64,000 nucleotides of DNA from Sphingobacterium nematocida. GTDB lineage: Bacteria; Bacteroidota; Bacteroidia; Sphingobacteriales; Sphingobacteriaceae. A program made the translations under genes and the position numbers. The notes below the pieces were generated by a model. That model was given only the letters and a program-made list of their open reading frames with translations. It had not been told where the DNA came from and searched no databases. Positions 8,841-17,888 of this stretch are shown piece after piece (the stretch's first letter is position 1; every line of letters begins with the position of its first letter). The stretch lies in assembly GCF_900168125.1 (NCBI RefSeq), contig NZ_FUZF01000016.1:1-64000 (forward strand). Direction: 5' to 3'.

Positions 8841-9149
8841 TCCTCTAGCAGAGACTCACTAAATATAAAGTGAGTTATGAAAAAACAATTCGAAAAAAAT
8901 CTAATCTCCGCCCCCGAATAGTTCGGTAAGGGAGGTTTGGTCTCAAGACGGCCAAACTAATCGGTTTTGCGCTCCATATAAACCACGATAAATCCAATTA
9001 GACATAAATTGTGAGCTCGTCCGATATTGAATCAATCAACATTATTTTTTAACCGTGTGGCCTGATCTAGGATTAGGTACGGTAGGATATTGACCGGTCT
9101 ATTTTTCCGGAGCCACCTTCGTTGGGTCACACTCAATGAACCAAAAAAA

Positions 9150-9887
9150 ATGAGAATTTTTAATTGGGGTGGAAATCGATTGCCTTATTTTGAAGATAAT
9201 GCAGCCTTATTCAAGAGCCCGATACATAACAAAATAAATGTCCTGCGAGCGGGGATCGTGTGGTCAATAGAATCTATCATAATATTCTGTGTGTTGTTTA
9301 GTGGCCCTTGGCCTCCTGCCCGAAGGCAGGAGGCCAAGGGCCTTAACAATATTGTACCTCTCAAAATCGGGGATGTTGCGCCAGACTCTTTGTGGTACCA
9401 CAGAATGCCATTGTACATAGGGACGGATCTAATTGATACTGTCTGCCTCGCTGATTATGCGGCTGAAGACAAGGTGCTGATTATAGATTTCTGGCCGACT
9501 TGGTGTAGTTCATGTATTGAATCCCTTCTACATTTAGATTCGATAATCGCTAATAGACGTTATAAAAACATTGAATTCATTTCTATAAATGTGATCGATA
9601 CGGAGCACAGTTACCGTAGTTTTGTAGCACGAACGGGGTTTGATATCCCGACCTTATACGACTTTTCTTTTCTTGTCAACCGGATGTTGACGCGATATAA
9701 CGGTTATTATGGCATATTGATGATTAAAGGTAATGAGATTCTTGGTGCACCAGATAAACGTACGCTCACCATAGACAACCTGGATCTTGTGGAGCAAAGA
9801 AGGTGGGATGAAGTGAGTATTGCATACTGGCCGGAAAAGAAAAAAATAGAATTTGCGAACGAGCTTGTAAAGGAGGTTGGGCGATGA
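9150..9887 (+). CDS. TlpA-like membrane-anchored thioredoxin-fold protein
   Basis: I take ATG 9150 (245 residues) rather than TTG 9090, because nothing before it looks family-like. A hydrophobic segment (about 35-50, IVWSIESIIIFCVLF) anchors or exports the protein. The rest is a TlpA/AhpC-type thioredoxin fold with IIDFWPTWCSSC, so a CxxC pair is present. The role is probably periplasmic thiol-disulfide exchange linked to the SusC/SusD pair that follows; the stop overlaps the SusC start by four bases (ATGA). Oddly, residues GPWPPARRQEAKGL are encoded by a perfect 18-bp palindrome, which looks like an inserted repeat. Such a segment between export signal and domain would be tolerated. Confidence 0.8.
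   Translation: MRIFNWGGNRLPYFEDNAALFKSPIHNKINVLRAGIVWSIESIIIFCVLFSGPWPPARRQEAKGLNNIVPLKIGDVAPDSLWYHRMPLYIGTDLIDTVCLADYAAEDKVLIIDFWPTWCSSCIESLLHLDSIIANRRYKNIEFISINVIDTEHSYRSFVARTGFDIPTLYDFSFLVNRMLTRYNGYYGILMIKGNEILGAPDKRTLTIDNLDLVEQRRWDEVSIAYWPEKKKIEFANELVKEVGR
9303..9342. repeat. perfect 18-bp palindrome (REP-like) inside the TlpA-like gene
   Basis: Arms 9303-9320 and 9325-9342 are exact reverse complements with a four-base CGAA loop. The sequence is far more GC-rich than the gene around it and keeps the reading frame open. Confidence 0.9.
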
Positions 9888-12800
9888 AGATTATAGTAAA
9901 ATCCCTACTTGTTTTGATGGCCCTCCTAACAGCAGGTGGTTCGCATGCTCAGTTAGATCTCAAGCTGCAGGTACTCTCGTCACGTGATTCTATGCCTGTT
10001 GTGGGTGCTTCAATCAATAGTAAAGACGGTAAACTTCTCCACACAGACAATAAGGGTTGGGTGTGGCTTTCAGGAAAGGATATAGGAAGTACTGTTATGA
10101 TCAGACATATGGCTTTTCAGCCTTTAGATTACAGATTGCTGTCCAAGACTGATCAGAAGACATATTTAATTCCGAAAGAAGGTGCTATCGAAACGGTTGA
10201 TGTCATAAGCACAGGATACTTTTCTGCTCCGAAAGATCGCCTAGCGGGTAGCTATGTACATATCGATAACAAGTTGTTGAATAGAAGTGCCTCGGGAAAT
10301 CTTTTGGATAGGCTAGAAGGGGTGTCCAACGGATTGCAGTTTGATCGGGGAAACTTAACCGGAGAAAACACATCGGGTGCACCAGACCTACGTATCCGAG
10401 GTTCTTCAACCCTTCTATCCGACAATAAGCCATTGATTGTAGTCGATGATTTTCCCTTTGATGGTGATCTACGAAGTATCAATCCAAACGATGTGGAATC
10501 TGTCACGATTTTAAGGGATGCCTCGGCAGCCTCCATCTGGGGGGCCAAAGCAGGAAACGGCGTAATCGTGATCAATATGAAAAGGGGGGCATTTGATAAG
10601 CCCGTTGAGATTACGGCAAATACGGCCTGGCTGATCCAGGAAAAACCGGATCTGTTCTACAACCGGGCGACACTTAACCCGGTAACTGTAATGGATTTTC
10701 AGAAGCAGTTATTCGAAAAAAAAGGGTACACGGAAACGAATGTTTCTGTTCTACCGGCATATGTGGAGCTGTTAATAAAGAAAAGAGATAAACTCATCAC
10801 TGAAGAGGAGTTTGTAAGACAGGAAGAAGTTTACCGCAATAGTGATATTCGGAGAGATGCAGAACAGTATATCTATAGAAACGGTTTGCAACAATTACAT
10901 AATATTGGGTTAAGAGGAGGGGAGAGCAGGTTCCGATACAATATGACCGCCGGTTATCAGCAGGGACTGAGCAACATCGAGGGGCAAAAAAATAGCTCCT
11001 ACAACCTGTCTCTCCAAAATGCATTAAGCGTCGGAAAACGGTTTGAAATCGAAGGGATAATTCGTACGCAGCAAAGGAAAGACGTCTCTAGTAATGTGGC
11101 ATTATCGCTGCTGGGCAACGAGAATATATATATGCCTCTTATGGATAGTGAGGGAAATAGCCTTTCCATTGTCAGGTCTATGCAGAGCCTGCGGTACGGT
11201 TATCAAGAGAAGGCCATTGCAGCAGGTTTGTTGGATTGGATGTATAGACCTATAGATGAACTTTACAACAACAGATTTACCAGCTGGAATAAAAACACTT
11301 CTTTAGTCGGGAATATTCGGTACAGCACGCTGTTCGGACTGCAACTGAAAGGAAGTTATACCTACACTGCTGTAGTGGCAGACGGCGAATCGTATTATAA
11401 TGAGGACAGTTATTTTGCGCGTAACCTGATCAATACCTATACGCAGGCTGATGGTTCAAGAATCATTCCTCTGGGTGGTGTATGGAAAAAAGAAGCCCAG
11501 TTAATTTCTGGTACCCATGCACTGAGACTGCAGTCAAACTATAGTCGTTCATGGATTGACAAAATCGATATTGATGCGTTGGCTGGATTGGAAGCATCAT
11601 CTCAACAGTCTAGAAATGCTGTACCATTTACCTATTACGGCTATAATGAGTTAACGGAATCCGGGACTTCGCAGCATATGTTTGGTCGGGAGGAATACTA
11701 CGTACGTCCCGAGGGATATCAGGCTATGGTTCCAACTGAAAATGGACTACCCAATAGAATCAATAATCGATTATTGAGTGCTTATGGTAATGTTGGTCTA
11801 TCCTTTTTGAAACGTTATATTTTGAGTGGTAGCATACGTTGGGATGGAAGCAATCTACTTGGGGTCAAGACCAATGCACGTGGTATTGCCTTGTGGTCTA
11901 TAGGATCTAGCTGGGACATGAAGAATGAACCGTTTTTTGATGTTGATATCTTCTCTCAGCTAAAATGGCGGGCTACCTACGGCAGCTCCGGGAATATCAA
12001 CAAATCTCTGGGCCATTTGCCTGTGATGAATAAACGTGAAGATACACGTTATCAGCTAAGTTACGCAATATTAAATAGCCCAGGTAATCCAAGTTTGCGC
12101 TGGGAACAGGTAAATATGTTGAATCTTGGTGTAGACTGGGGCATGAGAGCATTTGGATTGACAGGTTCGGTTGAGTGGTTTGATAAACAATCGAAATACT
12201 TGTTGAGCAGTATGGCTATAGATCCGACCATCGGTGTATCCTCAAATTATATGCAGAATTATGCGGATATGCGTACGAGAGGAGTTGATTTCTCGCTTGG
12301 GCACCATCTATCCTTTTCGGGAATCTCGATACAACAACATTTTTTATTGAACTACGCGTCCAGTAAAGTGAATAAAATCAAAAGTGATCCGCTTAAAACT
12401 GTCAATGACTACATGGTCTCCAGATATTTCATCAAGGATGAATCGCCAGATGTAATGTACAGCATCCCATGGCCTGCATTGGATGGACAGACAGGGCTGC
12501 CGGTTTTCTATAATAGGGACGGCAGCAAAGCTTCAAGTTATCAGTCTTATTATGAAGGGCTAAAAATTGATGATTTAAGCAGGTCGGGTGTTAAAGTGGC
12601 TCCCTGGTTTGGATCCTATCGACTTGGTATTGGTTGGAAAGGAATTGAAGCGAGTACATTGCTGATCTACAAATTCGGCCATGTGGGTCGAATGAAAAGT
12701 TATGGACCCGGTGCCGAGCAAACGAGAACAGGCTATAATTTCTACCATATGGATTATTATGATCGGTGGCAGAAGCCAGGTGATGAGGCGCATACCTTTA

Positions 12801-13090
12801 TTCCGGCCACTACGGAAAAGTATGATATAAATTTGATCCGCCTGTATCAATATGGAGATGTACATATTGTTCCATTGGACCACTTAAAGTTACAGGATTT
12901 AACGGTTAGTTATTCGTTCAACAATATGCTGTTAAACAGATCAGGCATTAAAGGAATACAGTTAGTTTTTTCTGCCAACAACCTGGGCATACTGTGGAAA
13001 AGAACCCGTCGACACATAGACCCCGAGTATCCGAATACGAATTATCCAATGACAAGGCAATTTAATATGGCACTAAGGATTAACATATAA
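9884..13090 (+). CDS. SusC/RagA-family TonB-linked outer-membrane receptor
   Basis: The 1068-residue protein has a signal peptide (about 1-23, ending SHAQ), a carboxypeptidase-regulatory-like domain (about 25-95), a plug with DLRIRGSSTL, PLIVVDDFPFDGD and SIWGAKAGNGVIVI, and a large beta-barrel. It lacks the STN domain seen in the other SusC proteins here, and no sigma/FecR pair is adjacent. It is therefore probably not controlled by trans-envelope signalling. It would import a ligand captured by the SusD-like lipoprotein encoded 12 bases downstream. Translational coupling to the TlpA-like gene is suggested by the four-base overlap. The substrate cannot be told from sequence. Confidence 0.95.
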   Translation: MKIIVKSLLVLMALLTAGGSHAQLDLKLQVLSSRDSMPVVGASINSKDGKLLHTDNKGWVWLSGKDIGSTVMIRHMAFQPLDYRLLSKTDQKTYLIPKEGAIETVDVISTGYFSAPKDRLAGSYVHIDNKLLNRSASGNLLDRLEGVSNGLQFDRGNLTGENTSGAPDLRIRGSSTLLSDNKPLIVVDDFPFDGDLRSINPNDVESVTILRDASAASIWGAKAGNGVIVINMKRGAFDKPVEITANTAWLIQEKPDLFYNRATLNPVTVMDFQKQLFEKKGYTETNVSVLPAYVELLIKKRDKLITEEEFVRQEEVYRNSDIRRDAEQYIYRNGLQQLHNIGLRGGESRFRYNMTAGYQQGLSNIEGQKNSSYNLSLQNALSVGKRFEIEGIIRTQQRKDVSSNVALSLLGNENIYMPLMDSEGNSLSIVRSMQSLRYGYQEKAIAAGLLDWMYRPIDELYNNRFTSWNKNTSLVGNIRYSTLFGLQLKGSYTYTAVVADGESYYNEDSYFARNLINTYTQADGSRIIPLGGVWKKEAQLISGTHALRLQSNYSRSWIDKIDIDALAGLEASSQQSRNAVPFTYYGYNELTESGTSQHMFGREEYYVRPEGYQAMVPTENGLPNRINNRLLSAYGNVGLSFLKRYILSGSIRWDGSNLLGVKTNARGIALWSIGSSWDMKNEPFFDVDIFSQLKWRATYGSSGNINKSLGHLPVMNKREDTRYQLSYAILNSPGNPSLRWEQVNMLNLGVDWGMRAFGLTGSVEWFDKQSKYLLSSMAIDPTIGVSSNYMQNYADMRTRGVDFSLGHHLSFSGISIQQHFLLNYASSKVNKIKSDPLKTVNDYMVSRYFIKDESPDVMYSIPWPALDGQTGLPVFYNRDGSKASSYQSYYEGLKIDDLSRSGVKVAPWFGSYRLGIGWKGIEASTLLIYKFGHVGRMKSYGPGAEQTRTGYNFYHMDYYDRWQKPGDEAHTFIPATTEKYDINLIRLYQYGDVHIVPLDHLKLQDLTVSYSFNNMLLNRSGIKGIQLVFSANNLGILWKRTRRHIDPEYPNTNYPMTRQFNMALRINI

Positions 13091-13102
13091 AATATTTAGA
13101 TA

Positions 13103-14491
13103 ATGAGAGAGTTATTTATAGGAATGTATACAGCTGTCATAATCGTTGTGGTGAGCTGTAATTCGAGCTTTTTGGATGTGAAGCCCAATATGCAGACGGT
13201 TGTACCCGAGACATTAGAAGACTACGGGATGTTACTGTACGATTACAATATGTTTGCCACTTCATCTATCACTACACTTAGCATGATCGGTTCTGATGAG
13301 TATGTAATATCAGATGTTTTGTACAACGGACTTTCTTTGAGCGTGACCGATGCGTTTCAAAAGTATGCTTATACCTGGGAGAAGGATATTTATTCCGGTG
13401 ACGAGGCTAGCACAGATTGGTCAAAGGCATACGCAAGAATATTGCAGGCGAATGTGGTATTGGATGGATTGCCCAAGATCCAAATGGACAATGGTAATCA
13501 GGCTTCTTATAAAAGTATAAAAGGGACAGCATTATTCCACAGAGCGTACAATTATTATATGCTGGCACAACAGTATTGCGCCGTATATTCGGAAGATTCC
13601 AAACATGGCCTTGGATTGCCTTTGCGAAAAATTGCTGATCCGACATTGTTAATAGGCCGTTCAACATTAGATGAAACTTATCGTTTTATAGAGAAGGATC
13701 TTATGGAAGCACTTTATCTGGTTGATCCTAAGCGAACAAATTTATCTCCATTACAAGCAAGTCAGATGGCCGTGAATGCGTTGTTGGTTAGGTTGTATAT
13801 GCAGATGGGAGATTACGTCAGGGCTGAAAAACATGCTAAAGCTTGTTTGGTGATTCCGCACCAGTTGCTGGATTATTCAACCTTTTCGGCAAATCAGAGT
13901 TATAGTTTTAATGCAAATGGGATTGGTAACGATGAGATTATATATATGAATTCGTCTGCCTCTTTCCGGATTTTAGGGACAACGGTGATGGACGTTTCTC
14001 CATCTTTTCTCTCGCTATATGAAAAAGGAGATCTCCGTAAAGATTTATATTACACTAAAAGTGGGACACGAACTATTTTTAAAGGTTCCTACGTCGGCAA
14101 TTCATTTTATTTTACGGGCCTCGCTCTGGATGAAGTATATCTAAATTATGCGGAGTGTTTATGCAGAAATGGAGTGCTTGACAAAGCTGTGGATTACTTA
14201 AATACATTGAGGCAAAAGCGTTTTTCTTCCCAATACTATGTCCCTCTCGGAGCGTTATCGAAAGAACAATGCATGGATCTGATTTTTACAGAGAGAAAGC
14301 GGTCACTTTTTTTTAGAGGAACACGCTGGCAGGATCTACGTCGACTGAGTAAAGAAAATGAATATAAGGAAACGCTAAAAAGAAGTATTTCGGGCAAGGA
14401 ATTTCTTCTCGAGCCTGGCTCCAAAAGATATGTTTGGCCTATTCCACCCAAAGCAATAAGCGTAGGTGGCTATCAACAGAATGATCGCTAA
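13103..14491 (+). CDS. SusD/RagB-family substrate-binding outer-membrane lipoprotein
   Basis: The 462-residue protein has a lipobox (VVVSC, Cys about 19), the family opening SSFLDVKPNMQTVVPETLEDY, TPR-like helices (HRAYNYYMLAQQY) and a C-terminal ERKRSLFFRGTRWQDLRRL block with the usual PIPPKAI ending. It caps the SusC pore and binds substrate at the cell surface. It is the third and last gene of the TlpA-SusC-SusD unit and is followed by a strong symmetric hairpin. Confidence 0.95.
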   Translation: MRELFIGMYTAVIIVVVSCNSSFLDVKPNMQTVVPETLEDYGMLLYDYNMFATSSITTLSMIGSDEYVISDVLYNGLSLSVTDAFQKYAYTWEKDIYSGDEASTDWSKAYARILQANVVLDGLPKIQMDNGNQASYKSIKGTALFHRAYNYYMLAQQYCAVYSEDSKHGLGLPLRKIADPTLLIGRSTLDETYRFIEKDLMEALYLVDPKRTNLSPLQASQMAVNALLVRLYMQMGDYVRAEKHAKACLVIPHQLLDYSTFSANQSYSFNANGIGNDEIIYMNSSASFRILGTTVMDVSPSFLSLYEKGDLRKDLYYTKSGTRTIFKGSYVGNSFYFTGLALDEVYLNYAECLCRNGVLDKAVDYLNTLRQKRFSSQYYVPLGALSKEQCMDLIFTERKRSLFFRGTRWQDLRRLSKENEYKETLKRSISGKEFLLEPGSKRYVWPIPPKAISVGGYQQNDR

Positions 14492-14497
14492 ATTAAT

Positions 14498-14525
14498 AAA
14501 GGGTACCTAAAATTAGGTACCCTTT
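14498..14525. terminator. bidirectional terminator hairpin
   Basis: A perfect 13-bp stem (14498-14510 with 14513-14525, two-base loop) lies between the convergent SusD and DUF6520-like genes. Its outer base pairs are A-T, so it can act in both directions. Confidence 0.75.
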
Positions 14526-14554
14526 ACTCAGGTTTTTGAGATAGAAAATATCAG

Positions 14555-15007
14555 CTACAATTCTGGTTTGCGGGAATAACCGTCCTGATCCTCATCAACA
14601 TCTGGATTTGAAGATGCAATACCAACAGCATCTGTATGGTTGTTGATAGCGTCCTGTAGGTCTGTCCCTGATAGCGTGAAATTTGTAGTTCCAGGGGCAA
14701 ACTCTACTATAACGGCGCAAAAGTCTCCGGCATTGTTTTCTCTAGCACAATCCAATGGATTGGTTTGCGATGGAGGAGATGACATAGGGGAGCCTGTTAG
14801 CAATTGTTGAGCTGATGTACTTGTGTTACTTGTAGGTATCAAAGCATACCATTTATAGACTGGAGCAAAAGCGTTTGCTTCAGCGGATACTTTTTTTTCC
14901 ACTTTATCCGGTTTCTTTTCCGAAGCATTTACGGCAAAATACCCTACGCTCAGTGCGAGCGTTAATCCCATAATGGCTTTGAGCCAATTTTTTTTTAGAT
15001 TTTCCAT
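14555..15007 (-). CDS. small secreted DUF6520-like protein
   Basis: The 150-residue protein has a signal peptide (about 1-29, LKAIMGLTLALSVGYFAVNA) and a lysine/glutamate-rich spacer. A low-complexity Ser/Thr/Pro region follows, with two cysteines (about 91 and 98) that could form a disulfide. The ending is acidic (NPDVDEDQDGY), resembling a calcium-binding loop. Length and pattern match the small DUF6520 family common in Bacteroidota, of unknown function. It is convergent with SusD. The 261 bases up to the Crp-like gene hold only a doubtful 61-codon frame. Confidence 0.6.
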   Translation of the reverse strand: MENLKKNWLKAIMGLTLALSVGYFAVNASEKKPDKVEKKVSAEANAFAPVYKWYALIPTSNTSTSAQQLLTGSPMSSPPSQTNPLDCARENNAGDFCAVIVEFAPGTTNFTLSGTDLQDAINNHTDAVGIASSNPDVDEDQDGYSRKPEL

Positions 15008-15268
15008 TTCTTTGTATTTATAATTGTTTTGGTCCTGTTATATTTTAGCTCCTTCAGAACCTTGAGGAGCTAATGCTATCATGAGCAGTCTCTACGTTGT
15101 ACGATGCCAGAGCTGTCCACAGTGATAGTCCGAAACACCTTCTGGCCGGTGCGCCCTTTTCATTGGTACCTGGTACCGCCGAGCCGCTGTACTTGCGTTT
15201 TGATAATACTAAGGTAGTGGAGTTGTAGAGGGTGGACATCTGTTATAACAGACAAATGAAAATAGTTT

Positions 15269-15853
15269 TTATGATGATTCTCTGTTGTTGTAATAATCTA
15301 GGGCACGGTAATACTGGCGGTCATCACTGTAGCCTAAAAGGGAACAGAGCTGCCTGACAGTCATTTTATCTTTTACCTCCGGCAGGTGATCATATAGGTA
15401 AGCGAGTCGCTCCTCACGCGTAATGCTGGGGATACCTAAGAAGATATCTCTCATATCCAGCTCATGCTGCTTCATGATATTGTAGATCTCATGGAGTTCG
15501 GCAAATTTTCTGATTCCTGTTTTTAGATCTTCATTGGAGATGGTATAGATGGTACTTGGTTGTAAAAACTGTATGGCTGTCCGGGGTTTGCTTTTGCTAA
15601 AGATGTGCTTGGTGCCTACAAAGTAATGATTGATAGGGCATAGCTTTATGTATTTTGCGTTACCTTTCTTATCGATGGCCTGATGGCCAACTAATCCTTC
15701 TAATAAGAAGCACCAATTGTGCTTTGCCTCATTTTGCATGACATAATAAGCATTCTTATTAAATTTTATGATCCTCCCTTTGGAGCGAAGATAATTTCTA
15801 GCTTCTTCGCTAAGAAGTTTATATCTCCCAAAGTAGTTTTCAACTCTATCCAT
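15269..15853 (-). CDS. Crp/Fnr-family transcriptional regulator-like protein
   Basis: I chose ATG 15853 (194 residues) over an upstream TTG, because the cyclic-nucleotide-binding fold begins just after it. Residues 20-120 have the cNMP-binding pattern (IIKFNKNAYYVMQNEAKHNWCFLLEGLV). The C-terminal part (about 150-190) is a winged HTH (MTVRQLCSLLGYSDDRQYYRAL). The cNMP phosphate-binding arginine motif is not recognisable, so the effector is unclear. The gene lies 85 bases downstream of the P-loop NTPase on the same strand, which suggests it belongs to the AvrD-like operon. Confidence 0.75.
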   Translation of the reverse strand: MDRVENYFGRYKLLSEEARNYLRSKGRIIKFNKNAYYVMQNEAKHNWCFLLEGLVGHQAIDKKGNAKYIKLCPINHYFVGTKHIFSKSKPRTAIQFLQPSTIYTISNEDLKTGIRKFAELHEIYNIMKQHELDMRDIFLGIPSITREERLAYLYDHLPEVKDKMTVRQLCSLLGYSDDRQYYRALDYYNNRESS

Positions 15854-15938
15854 AGCAGCTCTAATTTTTAATAAAAAATCTCCCCACAAACCGCGCTCTA
15901 ACCCATAGGGAGATTATGAAGGATGATCTGGGACATGT

Positions 15939-16637
15939 CTAGGTTTCTAAGTTCACCTTATCAAAACGATCGCGCCTGGCTATCGTAGCATGACGGATAT
16001 AATATTCAATCGGATATTCGGGCTTGATATGAAGTGTCTCCAATGCTTTGGTAAGGCGCTCCTCCATAGTCCCGGACAAGACAATGGGATTGATGCCCAT
16101 CTCAGCATAGCAGGCCAGCAACCGCTTTTCAGACTCCATGCGGAACCGCTCGGAGGTAGGTCTATGCCCGTCGGCAACAAATGGGAACTCTACGGGCAGG
16201 TGAAAGAAAAGGTCGTAGTGGGTATGGGTGTAAGCTTTGACCATGCCCTCAAAACCTTTTAATAGTTTTCGAAAATCCGGATAGCTCCGATAATTCCAAA
16301 GTTTCTTTAATTTCATCTTCCAGGGATACTCATCGGGGTAGGCTCCAGTGACCAGTCGGGTACTGCCGTATAGCCATTCCTGCAAGGGGCAGCCGTCGGA
16401 TATAAAGCCATCAGGTAATATTACTTCGCTATGGATGCGGTCTTCAAAGCGGCGCATGCCCAAGGTGATGAGTTCGGCATAGTTGCATTGACGTAGGCTT
16501 TTTCCAGGATACAGCAGCGGTAATATCTCGCGCATGGTGAGTGCATGGGTAGCGGGGATACGGGTTGCTTTTTCCAGTGCCAGACTGAGTGTGGTCTTGC
16601 CGGTGCAATAGGTGCCGGAGATGACGATTCGATTCAT
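15939..16637 (-). CDS. P-loop NTPase / kinase-like protein (AAA_28 type)
   Basis: The 232-residue protein begins MNRIVISGTYCTGKTT, a Walker A motif right at the N-terminus. A later ISDGCPL segment may supply the Walker B function, and PFVADGHRPTSERFRME resembles the lid of the NadR/AAA_28 nucleotide-kinase-like fold. There is no transmembrane or DNA-binding region. It lies 12 bases after the AvrD-like gene, so the two are almost certainly co-transcribed. A phosphorylation or GTP/ATP-dependent step linked to the AvrD-like product is an inference from position only. Confidence 0.8.
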   Translation of the reverse strand: MNRIVISGTYCTGKTTLSLALEKATRIPATHALTMREILPLLYPGKSLRQCNYAELITLGMRRFEDRIHSEVILPDGFISDGCPLQEWLYGSTRLVTGAYPDEYPWKMKLKKLWNYRSYPDFRKLLKGFEGMVKAYTHTHYDLFFHLPVEFPFVADGHRPTSERFRMESEKRLLACYAEMGINPIVLSGTMEERLTKALETLHIKPEYPIEYYIRHATIARRDRFDKVNLET

Positions 16638-16649
16638 AATGGTTGATGG

Positions 16650-17591
16650 TTAATGATACGCTACTTCAAAACTTCCTTCATAGTTGCCTACGGTGCCGGT
16701 CAGGCTTATCAGGTTCCAAAGTTTGTCACCCTGTTTTATTTCTCTGATCTGGTCAAAAGTGACTATGGCTTCTGTGCTGCCCGAGAAGTGCTGCCTGTCC
16801 AATGTGAGTGTCATCTTGCGTAGCCAGATATTGGGGCACTGCAGGCGATTACTTTTGTTGAGTTTATAAACCAGTATCTGCATCAACTGTCCAAATACGC
16901 GTGTAGCATCTGTAGATAGCAGGCTTTCGCGCGAGCTGCCTATACCCTGCATGGTTCCTTCGGCAGTGAGCTGCTTGTACTGTAGGCTACATTTGATCTT
17001 TTTTTTTGCCAATCTGTAGGTTATATTGTCCAGCTGCAGGGCGGTATGCTTATAGCCGAGGCTGTGCATATTCTCCATGTCCAATGATAGGGTCTCCTGT
17101 GGCGGGAGGTCCAAAATCCGTCCGCCGCCGCTATGGTCCACCCCTATGATAATTTTGTTTTTACCGATGTTGATCTCGAATGTGGAGACCGTTCCCTGCA
17201 TACAATCGTCGTCCCATCTGCTATGGAGGAGCCTGCAGGAAAATGGGTGCGTACCCATCTCCAGGGTTTTGCTGATGGTCAGCGAATAGCGACAGAGAAA
17301 CGAATAGTTTACGACCTGCAGCTTATAATAACCCAACCTGTTCAGTCCATAGCTGGCTATCCGCAGGGCCAGACTGAGGTATTCTATACTGCCCAGATGG
17401 GGAGCTTCGTTCCGCGGACGGGCCGGGCCGTAATAGCTGCATTTTATTTTTCCGGTTATTAGTTTTTCCGCTGCTTTGAATTCGATTATATTGCTTTTGA
17501 AGTATTTGAAGCCTTCACCAAAATAACGTTCTTCTGTATTGCCCAGTAGTCTTTCTGTCATCTCACGTTTTGTCCTTTTTGTCGTTTCCAT
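16650..17591 (-). CDS. AvrD-like protein (putative butenolide/syringolide-type biosynthesis)
   Basis: The 313-residue protein has no signal peptide or membrane segment. I assign it tentatively to the AvrD family from three features. The opening is LLGNTEERYFGEGFKYF, and RNEAPHLGSIEYLSLALRI follows. A second half repeats the theme (LPPQETLSL, LGYKH, QLDNI) and ends with the TMWLRR-like block NIWLRKMTLTL. The length matches Pseudomonas syringae AvrD, which directs synthesis of secreted syringolide elicitors from a sugar and a beta-keto acyl unit. Here it heads an operon with a P-loop NTPase and a Crp-like protein and is divergent from an HTH gene. A metabolic or signalling role is inferred. The assignment rests on recalled motif patterns, not a search. 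Confidence 0.6.
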   Translation of the reverse strand: METTKRTKREMTERLLGNTEERYFGEGFKYFKSNIIEFKAAEKLITGKIKCSYYGPARPRNEAPHLGSIEYLSLALRIASYGLNRLGYYKLQVVNYSFLCRYSLTISKTLEMGTHPFSCRLLHSRWDDDCMQGTVSTFEINIGKNKIIIGVDHSGGGRILDLPPQETLSLDMENMHSLGYKHTALQLDNITYRLAKKKIKCSLQYKQLTAEGTMQGIGSSRESLLSTDATRVFGQLMQILVYKLNKSNRLQCPNIWLRKMTLTLDRQHFSGSTEAIVTFDQIREIKQGDKLWNLISLTGTVGNYEGSFEVAYH

Positions 17592-17644
17592 ATTATTAAA
17601 TACTTGTGATAGACGAAGCTACTGGATAATTTAAATCGGAAAAA

Positions 17645-17815
17645 CCCCATTGTACGGGGAGTTTTGAGGGGAAAATAAAATTGTTCCCCGTGTGGATAGG
17701 AACTTTTTCCTGAAAGGGCAGAAGTTCCCCTTGTGGCGGGGAACATTATTTTAACTCCCCCGCTACAAGGGGAAGAATCGTAGAAGTGAACAAAAGTTCC
17801 TCATATAATGGGGGG
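17645..17815. repeat. cluster of GTTCCCC/GGGGAAC inverted repeats in a divergent promoter region
   Basis: The 297 bases between the AvrD-like gene and the HTH gene hold at least five related boxes. One is CCCC-N7-GGGG at 17645-17659. One box with arms GTTCC/GGAAC starts at 17683. GTTCCCC-N7-GGGGAAC lies at 17724-17744. A larger inverted repeat pairs 17725-17741 with 17758-17774 with one mismatch. A weaker GTTCCTC copy begins at 17796. The boxes look like operators for a dimeric regulator, plausibly the HTH protein encoded next to them. Confidence 0.75.
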
Positions 17816-17846
17816 CTTTCGGGTTTTTCTTTAATAGATAATTTAG

Positions 17847-17854
17847 TAAGTTTG
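17847..17854 (+). promoter_or_regulatory. candidate -7 promoter box for the HTH gene
   Basis: TAAGTTTG matches TAnnTTTG 35 bases before ATG 17889 and lies just downstream of the inverted-repeat cluster. No clear -33 element is visible. Confidence 0.4.
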
Positions 17855-17888
17855 AGATTGACCGGATTATTAATTTAAATCATACCTT

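Noticed and set aside
8878..8922. 14-codon leader peptide MKKQFEKNLISAPE before the TlpA-like gene
   Set aside because: Too short, and nothing beyond a start after a hairpin supports translation.
15054..15239. 61-codon minus-strand frame between the DUF6520-like and Crp-like genes
   Set aside because: No signal, domain or family pattern is recognisable, and composition differs from neighbours. It is too weak to call a gene.
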